The position numbers and the translations under genes were made by a program. Below are positions 43,171 to 52,632 of a stretch of DNA of 64,000 nt, in pieces. The DNA is taken from positions 20,722-84,721 of the forward strand of contig JAXLWU010000022.1 of assembly GCA_046328335.1 (NCBI GenBank), read 5' to 3'. The notes under the pieces were generated by a model. It was not told the DNA's origin and ran no database searches. It saw nothing but the letters and a program-made list of their open reading frames with translations. Numbering within the stretch: position 1 is the first letter of the stretch; each line of letters starts with the position of its first letter. This DNA is from JACCXM01 sp046328335 (lineage in GTDB: Bacteria; Chloroflexota; Chloroflexia; Thermomicrobiales; UBA6265).

Positions 43171-44361
43171 TCACCCCGCCAGTTCCTCGCGCAGGCGCCG
43201 CGCGACGCTTTGCGCTTCCTGCGCGGTGATCCCCATCGGCGTGATGGCGACGCGGCCATGTTCGGCGTAGGACTGATCGACGGCGATCGCGGGATCACCG
43301 GTGAGGAGCCGGTTGACCAGATCGTAGGCGCAGCGACCAGAGTCTTTGCCATCGAGATCGATTCGCAGCGACGGCACCGGCTTCCGCGCCGGGACATGGC
43401 GGCTGACGCTGATGCCGTCGATCCCGCGCAGGGCCTCCTCGATCGGGTCGAGCAGGCGATGGAAGCGGGCCAGATCGTCCTCGTCGCTTCCGGCAACAAA
43501 GCGCTGCAGCGCGACGAGCAACCCGGCGATTTCCTCCCGGCCCACTTTCATCGAGCGCCCGAAGCCCTGGTGAGGAATTCCACCGAGGCGGCCGTTGGCG
43601 AGCCAATCGCGCCGCGACCACGTTTCCGGACGGACATCCATGTCCTGGTGTTGCAACGCAACCGACCCGATCAGATCGGCACGGCCGGCCAGGATGCCGC
43701 TCGCCTGTGGTCCGCCGATCGCCTTGCCCCCGGAAAAGACAACCAGATCGGCGCCCTCGGCGAGAAAGCGCTGCAGGTTCGCACGTGGAGGAAGTTCCGC
43801 CGCGGCATCGACGATCACCGGCACGCCGCGGGCATGGGCGATCTCACAGACCTCCCGCAACGGCACCGTGCCGGGGGTCTCGAGGACCGGGCAGGCGACC
43901 GCGGCCGTGCGCTCGGTGATGGCTTCCGCGATCTGCCAGGGCCAGGTGCCCCCAGCGCCGGGGTAGCCAAGGTAACCGACCTCGACGAAGCGCACGCCAA
44001 CGGCGCGAATGGCGTGGTCGTAGGCGTTGCGATGACCGCGCTGCACGACGACCTCGTCCTTGAGTCCGATGGTGTCTGGCAGCCGGTCCATCGCCGCGAC
44101 ATCAAGACCGGCGACACAGGCCGCGGTGCCGAGGCTCAAGCCAGCGGCGGCGCCGGTCACGACGTAGGCGGCTTCGGCGCCCATGATCCTGGCGATTTCG
44201 GCGCCCGCTTTCGCCTGCAATTCGTCGATGTGGACGAACGACGCGGCGGCATCGGCCATTGCCGCCAGCACCTCCGGCGCCATGCGGCTGCCGCCGAGAC
44301 GAGTCAACGTGCCGCTGGCATTGATGACCGGGCGGATGCCGAGATCTGCGTAGAGTCCCAT
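43171..44361 (-). CDS. SelA-like PLP-dependent enzyme (second copy)
   Basis: 396 aa, a paralogue of the 32018 protein. LGIRPVINASGTLTRLGGSR, HARGVPVIVDAAAELPP and the PLP Lys in FSGGKAIGGPQASGI match. The substrate region HQGFGRSMKVGREEIAGLLV is typical of the DgaE-like branch. AAGGAAGG lies about 9 bp before the ATG at 44361. End of the long minus-strand catabolic array; the enolase-superfamily gene precedes it, as in acid-sugar pathways where a dehydratase and a PLP lyase act in turn. Confidence 0.8.
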   Translation of the reverse strand: MGLYADLGIRPVINASGTLTRLGGSRMAPEVLAAMADAAASFVHIDELQAKAGAEIARIMGAEAAYVVTGAAAGLSLGTAACVAGLDVAAMDRLPDTIGLKDEVVVQRGHRNAYDHAIRAVGVRFVEVGYLGYPGAGGTWPWQIAEAITERTAAVACPVLETPGTVPLREVCEIAHARGVPVIVDAAAELPPRANLQRFLAEGADLVVFSGGKAIGGPQASGILAGRADLIGSVALQHQDMDVRPETWSRRDWLANGRLGGIPHQGFGRSMKVGREEIAGLLVALQRFVAGSDEDDLARFHRLLDPIEEALRGIDGISVSRHVPARKPVPSLRIDLDGKDSGRCAYDLVNRLLTGDPAIAVDQSYAEHGRVAITPMGITAQEAQSVARRLREELAG

Positions 44362-44427
44362 GATGTGTTTCCTTCCTTTCATTTCATTTGCACCGCCGAG
44401 TCATCGGACACAGATCGGCGAAGCCGG

Positions 44428-44594
44428 CCCTCACCCCAACCCCTCTCCCATCGCAATGGGAGAGGGGCTTTTCTCGGGAGCCGCTGACTGAAATCTTGAG
44501 CTGTGTTTCAGTTGACGCCTGGTCAACTCCTGTTGCGGCATGGCCAGAATGAGCCCCTCTCCCGGCTCGACGGGAGAGGGGTTGGGGTGAGGGC
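44428..44594. repeat. Two family-B hairpins in opposite orientation
   Basis: CTCTCCCATCGCAATGGGAGAG at 44445-44474 region and CTCTCCCGGCTCGACGGGAG at about 44556-44580, with their CCCTCACCCC and GGGGTGAGGG tails pointing away from each other. They fill the gap between the SelA-like and enolase-type genes. Confidence 0.68.
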
Positions 44595-44629
44595 GGATTG
44601 CGCTGGCAGCCAGTTTCCCACTCAATGTC

Positions 44630-45766
44630 TTATCCAGCCACCGCGTACTTCTCTACGACCTCCTCATCGATCTCGATGCCGAGTCCCGGCCGCTCCGGGA
44701 GCGCCACCATTCCGTTCACGACCGGGAAGCGCTCGACGGTCAGCAGTTGGTTGAGCGCGGTCTCCTGAACGCAGTACTCGAGAAACGTCGCGTTCGGCAT
44801 CGCGCCGATGACATGCAGCGAGGCTGCCTTGATGATCCCCGTACTCCAGGAGTGTGGCACCATCGTCACCCCGCGCAAATCGGCGAGTTGCGCGATGCGC
44901 ACGCATTCGGAGATGCCACCGGCGCGCGTCACATCGGGCTGGATGACATCGACGCCGGTCTGATCCATCAACGTGGTGAAACCCCAGCGGGTCACATCCT
45001 CCTCACCGCAAGCGATGCGGGTTTCGACCGTCGCCGCCAGTTTGCGGTAGGCCGCTGTTTCGTCTGGCCAGAGCGGTTCTTCCACCCAATACGGGCGATA
45101 CTCCTCGAAGCGGCGGACCTGGCGAATGGCGTGATCGGCGTTGGGCCAGCCGAGACCGATATCGAACATCAGGTCGATGTCATCGCCCGCCGCCAGACGC
45201 GCGGCGCGCACCAGCGCCACATCGAGATCGGCATCGCGGCCGAACGGTCCCCATCCGAGTTTGATGGCGGTGAAACCGCGCTCGACCAGCCCGGAAACGA
45301 CCGCGGCAGTCTCCTCCGGGGTGTCCGGCATCAGGGTGCTGGCGTAGGCGCGGATTTCCTGCCGGTGCGGCCCGCCGAGCAGACGGTGAATGGGCTGGCC
45401 GAGTGTCTTGCCCTTGATATCCCAGAGAGCGATGTCGATGCCGCTGATGGCGTGGACCGCCGGTCCCTGCCGACCGTAGTAGATCGAACCCCGGTACATC
45501 TTGTGCCAGAGCCGGTCGATTTCGAGCGGGTTCTCCCCGACCAGGAGATGCTTCAATCCGGTGGCGATGGCGTGCGAGGGCGGCGCATCGACGATTGCCT
45601 TGATTACCGGTGGCAGGGAGTCGACCTCGCCGATGCCGGTAATCCCCTCATCCGTGCTGATGCGGATCAGCAAGGCATCCTGACTGCCGTCCGCCTTGGC
45701 GACATCCATGACCGGCTGCCGCAGCACGATCGCTTCCACATCGGTGATCTTCAATCCTGGCTCCAT
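44630..45766 (-). CDS. Enolase-superfamily enzyme (mandelate racemase/dehydratase group)
   Basis: 378 aa. N-terminal capping domain with ISTDEGITGIGEVDSLPPVI, then a TIM barrel with metal ligands in LMFDIGLGW (Asp), YWVEEPLWPD (Glu) and ACGEEDVTRWG (Glu). The catalytic His appears in VPHSWSTGIIKAASLHVI and its Asp partner in VIQPDVTRAGG, as in mandelate-racemase-type enzymes. The usual KxK on strand 2 reads IKLGW, with only the first Lys. Members racemise or dehydrate acid sugars and amino-acid derivatives. Placed between transporter and SelA-like genes. Confidence 0.85.
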   Translation of the reverse strand: MEPGLKITDVEAIVLRQPVMDVAKADGSQDALLIRISTDEGITGIGEVDSLPPVIKAIVDAPPSHAIATGLKHLLVGENPLEIDRLWHKMYRGSIYYGRQGPAVHAISGIDIALWDIKGKTLGQPIHRLLGGPHRQEIRAYASTLMPDTPEETAAVVSGLVERGFTAIKLGWGPFGRDADLDVALVRAARLAAGDDIDLMFDIGLGWPNADHAIRQVRRFEEYRPYWVEEPLWPDETAAYRKLAATVETRIACGEEDVTRWGFTTLMDQTGVDVIQPDVTRAGGISECVRIAQLADLRGVTMVPHSWSTGIIKAASLHVIGAMPNATFLEYCVQETALNQLLTVERFPVVNGMVALPERPGLGIEIDEEVVEKYAVAG

Positions 45767-45887
45767 TTCTTTACGTTGTTCGCATCGCTACGTGATCCCA
45801 ATGGTGTTGGCTCCTGGTCACTCGGCGTGCCCGGACCGGAGTGATCGGGGGTGGCAATCCGAACCTTTGCTCAAGTTCACGAACGCG

Positions 45888-45952
45888 GGCGAGGCAGGCC
45901 TCGCCCCTACGACACGCATTCCGTAGGGTGGGACGCTTGCCTCTCCTGCGAT
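45888..45952. repeat. Family-C repeat
   Basis: GGGCGAGGCAGGCCTCGCCC and TAGGGTGGGACGCTTGCC form the palindrome-plus-CCCTACG pattern seen at 35821, 48048 and 52504. It lies between the permease and the enolase-type gene. Confidence 0.5.
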
Positions 45953-45981
45953 CCCGATACAGCGGGCTGCTTCCTTTCACC

Positions 45982-46881
45982 TCAACCCCCGCCTCTCGAC
46001 AGCGGATCGACCACATCGCGGATGGCATCGCCCAGCAGATTGAGGCTGATGATCGTCGCCGAGAGGGTGATGCCGACGACCATCGTGTACCACGGATCGT
46101 CGAACATGTAACTCTTGGCGGCGGAGAGCATCGTTCCCCAGGAGGGTTGCGGCGGCTGCGCGCCGAGCCCGAGGAAACTCAGTCCCGATTCGTAGAGGAT
46201 CGCGTTGGCGATGCTGAAGGAGAAGAGGACGATCAGGGCGGGAAGGCAACTTGGCAGAATCGCCCGCCAGAGGGTGCGCGCGTGGCCGGCGCCCATCACC
46301 CGCGAGGCTTCGACGAATTGTTGCTCTTTTGTCGGCAGCACCACGCCGCGGGTAATCCGCGCAAAGTCGGGGATCGTGGCGATGCCGATGGCGATCATCG
46401 CGTTCCGGATCGAAGGCCCGAGGATCGCGGTGATCACGATCGCGAGCAACACGACCGGAAAGGCCTGCATCCCCTCGACCAGTCGTGATAACGCATAGTC
46501 GACGCGGCCCCCGAAATAGCCGGCAACAAGGCCAACGAACACCCCGCCGACCATGGCGATGCCGACCGCGACCAGTCCGGCCTGGACGGCAATGCGAGCG
46601 CCGAACAGGAGCCGGCTGAGCAGATCGCGCCCGAACTCGTCGGTGCCGAGCAGATAGGTGCGGCTCGGTCCCTGCAGGCGATCCGGCATGTGCGGCAGCG
46701 CCGGGTTGAACGGGGCCAGGACCGGGGCGAACAGCCCCCCGAGCAGCACCAGCAGCACGACGGCGGAGGCGACCGGCCGGCGACGGACGATGATGATGGC
46801 GGTCCTGGCCCAGCCAGGCATGGTCCAAGCGGCCAGGGCGCTCGCCTGACTGGTGGCGCCCAACGCGGCGCTCCCGCTCAT
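45982..46881 (-). CDS. Dpp/Opp-type ABC transporter permease (DppC-like)
   Basis: 299 aa. LLGTDEFGRDLLSRLLFGAR, ATPase-contact loop EASRVMGAGHARTLWRAILP, and GLSFLGLGAQPPQPSWGTML are standard DppC marks; the end reads LNLLGDAIRDVVDP. GAGG 8 bp upstream supports the ATG at 46881, 10 bp after the DppB-like stop. Confidence 0.88.
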   Translation of the reverse strand: MSGSAALGATSQASALAAWTMPGWARTAIIIVRRRPVASAVVLLVLLGGLFAPVLAPFNPALPHMPDRLQGPSRTYLLGTDEFGRDLLSRLLFGARIAVQAGLVAVGIAMVGGVFVGLVAGYFGGRVDYALSRLVEGMQAFPVVLLAIVITAILGPSIRNAMIAIGIATIPDFARITRGVVLPTKEQQFVEASRVMGAGHARTLWRAILPSCLPALIVLFSFSIANAILYESGLSFLGLGAQPPQPSWGTMLSAAKSYMFDDPWYTMVVGITLSATIISLNLLGDAIRDVVDPLSRGGG

Positions 46882-46891
46882 CGTCGCCACC

Positions 46892-47869
46892 TCATCCGCG
46901 GGACTCACCGAACGTGATGCGGGGATCGAGCAGGACGTAGAGGAAATCGATGGCGATATTGATCACCACGTAGCCGCAGGCGACGACCAGCACCACCCCT
47001 TGCACCACGGGAAAATCTCGGTTGAGAATGCCGCTCAATGCGAGCGTGCCGGTTCCCGGCAGACTGAAGACCACCTCGGTCACGATCGCGCCGCCGAGCA
47101 ACCCGCCGATTTGCAGTCCGGCGAAGGTCACCGTCGGGATCAGGGCGTTGCGCAACGCGTGACCGCGCATCACCGCGTGCTCCGGCAATCCCTTGGCACG
47201 GGCGGTGGTGACGAATTGCGTCTGATAGACCTCGATCAGGCTGGAGCGGATGAAGCGCGCCAGCGGGCCGGCGAGATAGACGCCAAGAGCGAAGGCGGGC
47301 ATGATCATCGACTTCAGGTTCGCCACCGGGTCCTCCGTGAACGGCACGAACCCGGATGGTGGCAGGATGCGCCAGCGTACGGCGAACAGGTAGATCAGCA
47401 GGAGACCCAGCCAGAAGGTCGGCACGGAGGTGCCGACCAGGGCGCATCCCATGAGCAGGCTATCGAGCCAGGTGCCGCGAAACGTCGCGGCGGTGATCCC
47501 GACGATTGCGGCGATGGCGGCGGCAATGACCATCGCCATCACGATTTGCTGGAGTGTCACGCGCAGCGCACCGCCGACCAATGTCGTCACGGGTTGCTTG
47601 TTGAGGATGGAGTTCCCGAGATCACCTTGGAGGACCTGTCCGATCCATTTCACATAGCGAATGGGCAGTGGCTGATCGAGTCCGAACCGTTTTTGCACCT
47701 CCGCCATTCGCTCCGGCGTCGCCGTCGGACCGAGCAGGACCGAGGCCGCGTCGCCTCGAATGAGCGCGGTGGAGAGAAATGTGACCAGGGTGATGATGAA
47801 GAGCACCGGAATCAGTCCGGCGGCTCGTTGCAGGAGATACGCGCCTATGGCCCACCTCCTCGCCGCCAA
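46892..47869 (-). CDS. Dpp/Opp-type ABC transporter permease (DppB-like)
   Basis: 325 aa. YLLQRAAGLIPVLFIITLVT, RFGLDQPLPIRYVKWIGQVL and the loop TARAKGLPEHAVMRGHALRN followed by LLDPRITFG identify a DppB-type permease. The TTG start at 47869 is not well supported, but no better start is in frame. Pairs with the 45982 permease and the 48312 binding protein. Confidence 0.87.
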   Translation of the reverse strand: MAARRWAIGAYLLQRAAGLIPVLFIITLVTFLSTALIRGDAASVLLGPTATPERMAEVQKRFGLDQPLPIRYVKWIGQVLQGDLGNSILNKQPVTTLVGGALRVTLQQIVMAMVIAAAIAAIVGITAATFRGTWLDSLLMGCALVGTSVPTFWLGLLLIYLFAVRWRILPPSGFVPFTEDPVANLKSMIMPAFALGVYLAGPLARFIRSSLIEVYQTQFVTTARAKGLPEHAVMRGHALRNALIPTVTFAGLQIGGLLGGAIVTEVVFSLPGTGTLALSGILNRDFPVVQGVVLVVACGYVVINIAIDFLYVLLDPRITFGESRG

Positions 47870-48311
47870 GTGCCGCGGTCCGGTTCACCCACTGGCACCC
47901 CGAGCGTCGTCCAGACGAAGGAGGGAACTCGTCGTTCGTTGGAGGCAGCGAAAACGACGAGGTTCCTCGTTCCTCGGAACGACACCGATTCGCGGTTTCG
48001 TGCGGGGAAGTAGGGCAGCGCATACCAAAGCTGAGTTTCGGTGGTGGGCGATGCGGGCGACGCCTGCGTCGCCCCTACGAAACCGCGCGGGTAAGGGCAC
48101 CGCCTGCGTCGCCAGGGTTCCTCACCACGGTGCACAAGGTCTCTCATGCAGAAACCGGCTGCTTCGTGTTGTCGAACATGCACGCCTGCCCGCGTGCGGT
48201 GCCCAAGATGTGTGGCTCGCCGAGGAGCCCCTCTCCCGGCTCGACGGGAGAGGGGTTGGGGTGAGGGCCGGCAGCACCGCTGCGCCGAACGAATCGTGCC
48301 TTTCTCCGGTC
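47870..48311. repeat. 442-bp gap holding one copy each of families A, C and B
   Basis: Family A unit at 47904-47985 (GCGTCGTCCAGACGAAGG to TCGGAACGACAC), a family C palindrome at about 48048-48116 (GGGCGACGCCTGCGTCGCCC), and a family B hairpin at 48227-48268 (CTCTCCCGGCTCGACGGGAG). All three element types in a row suggest a hot spot for insertion inside this transporter operon. No gene seen. Confidence 0.7.
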
Positions 48312-49904
48312 TTACTTGATCCACGTCTTCTCGTAATGATGCCGGATCAGCGGACCCGGGTTGAAGCCGACCACGTTCGCTTTCGCCGCGAACAGATCCT
48401 GCTTGTGCGCGATCAGGAAACCGGGCATCTCGTCCATCAGAATCTGCTGGATCTTGGCGTAGATCTCCTTGCGCTTCTCCTGATCGACCGTGGAGGCGCC
48501 TTCCTGGACGAGTTTGGCGTACTCCTCGTTCTTGAACTGGTGGATATTGGTGTCCGGGTTGAGATTGTCGCGGGTGAAGAAGGTCGAGGGATCGACATCT
48601 CCGTAGCCGTAGGTGTCGGTCGTCATCACGTAGTCGGGCTTGGTGGCGATGCGATCGACCCAGGCGGCGATTTCCAGTTCGCTGACGGTGGCATTGATGC
48701 CGAGCGCCGCCAGGTTGGCCTGGAGCAGGACCGCGGCGGCCTTGATCTCCGGGTAGCCGAGCGGCGTGAGAATTTCGATGCCTTCCAGGCCCTGGCCGCC
48801 GGCATGGCCGGCTTCTTCGAGCAATTTACCCGCCTTCTCCAGGTCGAAGACGAGGAACGGCTCGATGATGGTGGCGTCGTAGGCCCAGTTGCTGGTCGGG
48901 AACGGACCGACCGCCGGTGTGCCGAAGCCGTAGAGAATGTCGCGGACGTACGACTCGCGGTCGAAGGCGAAACTCATCGCCTGGCGGACTTTGGCATCGG
49001 ACATCAGCGGATTCTGCGTATTGATCTGGATGTTGTCGTACTTGGATGTCGGCGGCGTAACAATGAGTTGCAGCGCCGCATCCGCCTTGATCCGCTCCGC
49101 GTCCTTCGCCGCCGGCTGCTCGACCAGATCGAGACTCCCCGCCTGGAGGTTGGTCAGGCGGGTGTCGGCATCGAGAATCGGGCGGAAGACGATTTCATCC
49201 AGGTAGGGCAAGCCCTCGACCCGGTAATCCGCGAACTTCTTGACCGTGATGTGATCGTTCAGGACCCACTCCGAGAATTCGAAGGGGCCGGTGCCGATCG
49301 GCTTCTCGCCGATGCCTTCGATATCCTGCTGGGTGACGATCTGAACGTTTAGCAGGTAGTCGAGGATCGCCGGAGTCGGCGCCGAGAACTTCAGTACCAC
49401 GGTGTGATCGTCGACCGCTTCCACGTCGCTGACGTTTTGCACCTGCGGCGCGAACTGGGAAGAGAGCGCCGGGTCCTTGATGCGGTTGATGGTGAAGATC
49501 ACATCATCCGCCGTGAAATCCTTGCCGTTGTGGAACGTGGCGTTCTGGGCCAGGTTAAGCGTCAGCGACAGTCCATCCTCGGCCAGTTCCCAGGAGTCGG
49601 CCAGGGACGGGATGTAGGTTCCGGTTTCGTCGACCTCGACCAGGGTCTCGAAGATCGTGAAGCGCAGGGTCGTGGCGTAGGCGGCCAACGTCGTGATGTG
49701 AGGATCGAGCACCTTCAATTCGGCGGCCACGCCGACATTGAGCGTGCCGCCCGGCTTCGGCTCGTCCTGGAACGCTGCCGCGGTGCGCGCCAGCGGCCCG
49801 GTGAACGAAACCAGACCGGCGCCCGCGCCGGCCAGCGCGACGAACTTGAGCATATCGCGGCGAGTCGGGGTCAAGGAACCGGATATGCGATCGGTAGTCT
49901 TCAT
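48312..49904 (-). CDS. ABC transporter substrate-binding protein, SBP family 5
   Basis: 530 aa. Tat-type signal TPTRRDMLKFVALAGAGAGL, mature start GGTLNVGVAAELKVLDPHIT, then SLADSWELAEDGLSLTLNLA and NPLMSDAKVRQAMSFAFDRE. These are marks of the peptide/nickel/opine binding family. GGCGGAACG lies before the ATG at 49904. Serves the two permeases downstream. Confidence 0.88.
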   Translation of the reverse strand: MKTTDRISGSLTPTRRDMLKFVALAGAGAGLVSFTGPLARTAAAFQDEPKPGGTLNVGVAAELKVLDPHITTLAAYATTLRFTIFETLVEVDETGTYIPSLADSWELAEDGLSLTLNLAQNATFHNGKDFTADDVIFTINRIKDPALSSQFAPQVQNVSDVEAVDDHTVVLKFSAPTPAILDYLLNVQIVTQQDIEGIGEKPIGTGPFEFSEWVLNDHITVKKFADYRVEGLPYLDEIVFRPILDADTRLTNLQAGSLDLVEQPAAKDAERIKADAALQLIVTPPTSKYDNIQINTQNPLMSDAKVRQAMSFAFDRESYVRDILYGFGTPAVGPFPTSNWAYDATIIEPFLVFDLEKAGKLLEEAGHAGGQGLEGIEILTPLGYPEIKAAAVLLQANLAALGINATVSELEIAAWVDRIATKPDYVMTTDTYGYGDVDPSTFFTRDNLNPDTNIHQFKNEEYAKLVQEGASTVDQEKRKEIYAKIQQILMDEMPGFLIAHKQDLFAAKANVVGFNPGPLIRHHYEKTWIK

Positions 49905-49972
49905 CGTTCCGCCTTTCCTGTGAGCGCTGTCGAACACGAACGAGCGATACGGGGGCGATTCGCGGTCGTGGG

Positions 49973-51319
49973 TCAACGCTGCACCATCGGCGCCTCCTTC
50001 AGACGATCATCCGCCAACGCCAGTGCGAGGGCGATCGTGGTCTGGCGCAGACTGGAGAGGTCGATGAATTCATCGACCCCGTGCGCCTGCGCCACGTTTC
50101 CGGGGCCGAAGATCACGCCGGGGATGCCGCGCCGGGTGTACCAGGGAAGGAGCGAGGCGCCCTGCATCGAGGTCGCCTGCGCCGCCGGCGAGACGCGCCG
50201 CGCGGCCGAGAGCAGCGCCGCGGCGAGCGGATGGTCGAGGTCCGTTTCCGCTGGCGGATTGGTCAGGCCGCGCAGCGCCCAGGTGAAGCGCGGTGGATGA
50301 TCCCGCAACCACCAGTCTTTCTCGCACGCGGCCAGGATGCCAGTCTCGAATTCGGCGCGAAGATCGTCGAGGCGCTGATTCGGGTAGTACCAGATGTTGT
50401 ATTCCAGCGCGCAGCCATCGGGCACACTGCCTGGCCCCGCTTCCGGGTTGATGGCGCCGCCCGCGCCGGTCTTGCCGCCGACGATCGCGCCGAGATTGAT
50501 CGTGTTGAATCCGTGCGGCAGGAGATCGTAGTGCCGCTCGCGGGTCCAACGTCGTTCCAGATCGCGCACCGCGGCCATCACCAGCGCGGCCTTATCGATG
50601 GCGTTGACGCCGCCCTTCTCGGAGCCGGGCGCATCCGGCAGCGCCCGCCAGCGGTTGAGCGCGTGAGTGGCAATGCCATCGATCTCGACCCGAACCTGCT
50701 CGAGTCCCGGTTCCGCGATCCAGACATCGAGATCGCTCGGTTCGCCGATGATCGCGGCGTCGGGCCGGCCGCGGTCGAGGCAAGAATCGGTGCAGTCCCC
50801 GGCGACCTCTTCGTCGGTGACGATGTGCAGCAGGAGGTCGGTCGCGGGTGCGGCTCCCGCCGCGCGCAGCAGCCGCAGGGCGCCGATCATCGCCACCACC
50901 GGGCCCTTGGCATCGCAGGAGCCGCGGCCGTAGAGGATGCCGTCGCGGACCGCGCCGCCCCAGGGGTTGTCCCGCCATTTGGCGGGATCTTCGATCGGCA
51001 CCACATCGAGATGCCCGTTGAAGCCGATTACCGGTCCGTCCCCCGTGTTACGGCGGGCGGCAAGCGTAGGAAACCCGGTCGGCGTCTGCCAGTGCTCGCA
51101 GTCGAGACCGAGATCGGTCAACGCCTGTTCGACGAGGATGATGGCGCGTTGCGCCTCGTGGACGAAGCGCGGCGCCGGTACGGGCGAACTGACCGTCTCG
51201 CAGCCGATCAGCGCGCGGAGCAGCGCGATCTGATCGACGAGCACATCATCCGCGCACGCTTCCAGCCGCGGGAGGAGATCGCAATGCCCAGTTTGGATGT
51301 CGCTGGTGTGCGCCGCCAT
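49973..51319 (-). CDS. M20-family metallopeptidase / amidohydrolase (ArgE/DapE-like)
   Basis: 448 aa. Metal site residues are visible: His in GFNGHLDVVPIED, Asp in LYGRGSCDAKGPV, the catalytic Glu pair in VTDEEVAGD, and a late His in GNVAQAHGVDEFI. A dimerisation domain lies between. The family removes acyl, succinyl or carbamoyl groups from amino acids. AGGCGG before the ATG at 51319; starts 11 bp after the creatininase-like stop, so probably co-expressed. In this context an N-carbamoyl or N-acyl amino acid is a plausible substrate. Confidence 0.86.
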   Translation of the reverse strand: MAAHTSDIQTGHCDLLPRLEACADDVLVDQIALLRALIGCETVSSPVPAPRFVHEAQRAIILVEQALTDLGLDCEHWQTPTGFPTLAARRNTGDGPVIGFNGHLDVVPIEDPAKWRDNPWGGAVRDGILYGRGSCDAKGPVVAMIGALRLLRAAGAAPATDLLLHIVTDEEVAGDCTDSCLDRGRPDAAIIGEPSDLDVWIAEPGLEQVRVEIDGIATHALNRWRALPDAPGSEKGGVNAIDKAALVMAAVRDLERRWTRERHYDLLPHGFNTINLGAIVGGKTGAGGAINPEAGPGSVPDGCALEYNIWYYPNQRLDDLRAEFETGILAACEKDWWLRDHPPRFTWALRGLTNPPAETDLDHPLAAALLSAARRVSPAAQATSMQGASLLPWYTRRGIPGVIFGPGNVAQAHGVDEFIDLSSLRQTTIALALALADDRLKEAPMVQR

Positions 51320-51330
51320 GCCGCCTGCCC

Positions 51331-52146
51331 TCAGTGCCGGTCGATGCGCGTCAGCGCCGGATCGGGGCGCCCGCGCAACTCGCGCACCAGCTCTACCAGG
51401 TTGTCCGCCGCGCGCTCGAACATGAGACGGCCTTTTTCCGCGGTTCCCTTGCTTGCCTCCCCGGCGACGCCGCTGGGCGAGAAACTGCTCCACCAGTGCT
51501 CGCCGAGATGGACCCCGGTCGCCGTCGCCAGATCCATCTGGAGGAAGCGGCCCTGGACGAAGTTCATCTCGTCGATGACCTGATCCTCCCGCACCCGGGC
51601 CGGATCGAGGTAGCGCATCACCGCCGTTTCCAGTTCGCAAGCGTGGGCCATGCCGCCGGGAACGACCGAGTCCCGGATCTCCGGGACGTTGTCCGCGAGG
51701 GCGGTCCAGAGGAGCGAGGCGCAGAGGGCGCCGGTGCGGGTGTTGACCTCGTTGCCGGCTACCGCCAGATACGGGGGATTGCAACCGTGGCCGCTGATGA
51801 AGATGAAGCGATCGAACCCGTGTCGGGTGACGCTGAGGACGATATCGATCAGGTAATTGATGACGTGATCCCACTGGATGGCAATGACGCCGGGGAAATC
51901 CATATGGTGGGCGTTGAAGGCAAAGGGAACCGCCGGCAGGATCAGCATCTCGTCAGGGGCGCGCCGCCCCGCGGCATCACACAGCCGGGTGACGATGAAG
52001 TTATCGGTATTCAGCGGCAGGTGATAGCCGTGCTGTTCGGTGGCGCCGATCGGCTGGATAACCACCGGCTTGCGCGCCGCCGCCATTCGCAACTCATCCC
52101 AGGTGAGGTTGCCCCAGTAGAACGGGGCCCGGTCGGCAAACTCCAT
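51331..52146 (-). CDS. Creatininase-family amidohydrolase
   Basis: 271 aa. The metal-binding signature Glu-x-His...Asp is in IGATEQHGYHLPLNTDNF; a second block is FISGHGCNPPYL, and the Glu in GGMAHACELETAVM is the third metal region. Members open the ring of creatinine or cleave other cyclic amides (for example MftE-type peptidases, FAPy hydrolases). Preferred start ATG 52146 with AAAGGG upstream. With HyuA/HyuB next to it, a cyclic-amide substrate is likely; the exact one is unknown. Confidence 0.86.
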   Translation of the reverse strand: MEFADRAPFYWGNLTWDELRMAAARKPVVIQPIGATEQHGYHLPLNTDNFIVTRLCDAAGRRAPDEMLILPAVPFAFNAHHMDFPGVIAIQWDHVINYLIDIVLSVTRHGFDRFIFISGHGCNPPYLAVAGNEVNTRTGALCASLLWTALADNVPEIRDSVVPGGMAHACELETAVMRYLDPARVREDQVIDEMNFVQGRFLQMDLATATGVHLGEHWWSSFSPSGVAGEASKGTAEKGRLMFERAADNLVELVRELRGRPDPALTRIDRH

Positions 52147-52209
52147 CGACGGCACCCTTTCCAAACGCTGCCCGCTTACGGGCAACTGTGTACCTCGCGC
52201 CGCGAGCCC

Positions 52210-52485
52210 TCACCCCCCAGCCCCTGGCTCCCTCCCGAGCCTCCCTCCGGGGAGGGAGGAGTCTCCCGTCGAGCCGGGAGAGGGGGAGGTCTGCGCGTGC
52301 ACGGCGCCGTATTTCGGCAACCAGTAGGTGCGGTACAGCCCCTCGCATTCCTCGTTGCAGAAGGGCAATTCCTGGCCGTTGAACTCGACCATCCAGGCGC
52401 GGCGCGGTACGAGACGGCCGCAGAGCGTGCAGTTGGTCAGCGCCGTGTCGTGCCAGGTGCGTTCGATTTCGACCCACCGACCCAT
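52210..52485 (-). CDS. Small four-Cys zinc-finger-like protein with repeat-coded tail
   Basis: 91 aa. The folded part is residues 1-60: CTLCGRLVPRRAW and FCNEECEGLYRTYWLPKYG give C-x2-C and C-x3-C pairs that can hold one zinc. The last 25 residues (SPSPGSTGDSSLPGGRLGR) are encoded by a family-B intergenic repeat running into the gene, so the original C-terminus has been replaced or extended. GGAG lies 8 bp before the ATG. Wedged between HyuB and the creatininase-like gene; acetone carboxylase, a HyuA/HyuB relative, also has a small zinc-bearing subunit, so an accessory subunit is possible. Confidence 0.68.
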   Translation of the reverse strand: MGRWVEIERTWHDTALTNCTLCGRLVPRRAWMVEFNGQELPFCNEECEGLYRTYWLPKYGAVHAQTSPSPGSTGDSSLPGGRLGREPGAGG

Positions 52486-52503
52486 CTCAGCCGCTCCGTT
52501 CTG

Positions 52504-52580
52504 GGACGGGCGACGCTAGCGTCGCCCCTACGAAAATCCCGTTGCAGGGGCGACGCCAGCGTCGCCCGTCATTCGAAACC
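52504..52580. repeat. Family-C repeat, two copies
   Basis: GGGCGACGCTAGCGTCGCCC followed by CTACGAAAATCCCG, then a second copy GGGGCGACGCCAGCGTCGCC. Each is a near-perfect palindrome. They fill the gap between HyuB and the small zinc-finger-like gene. Confidence 0.65.
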
Positions 52581-52632
52581 CGCGGAATCGGATGAAGGCT
52601 GGGATATCCCGCGGTCCATGCCACCAGCCGAT

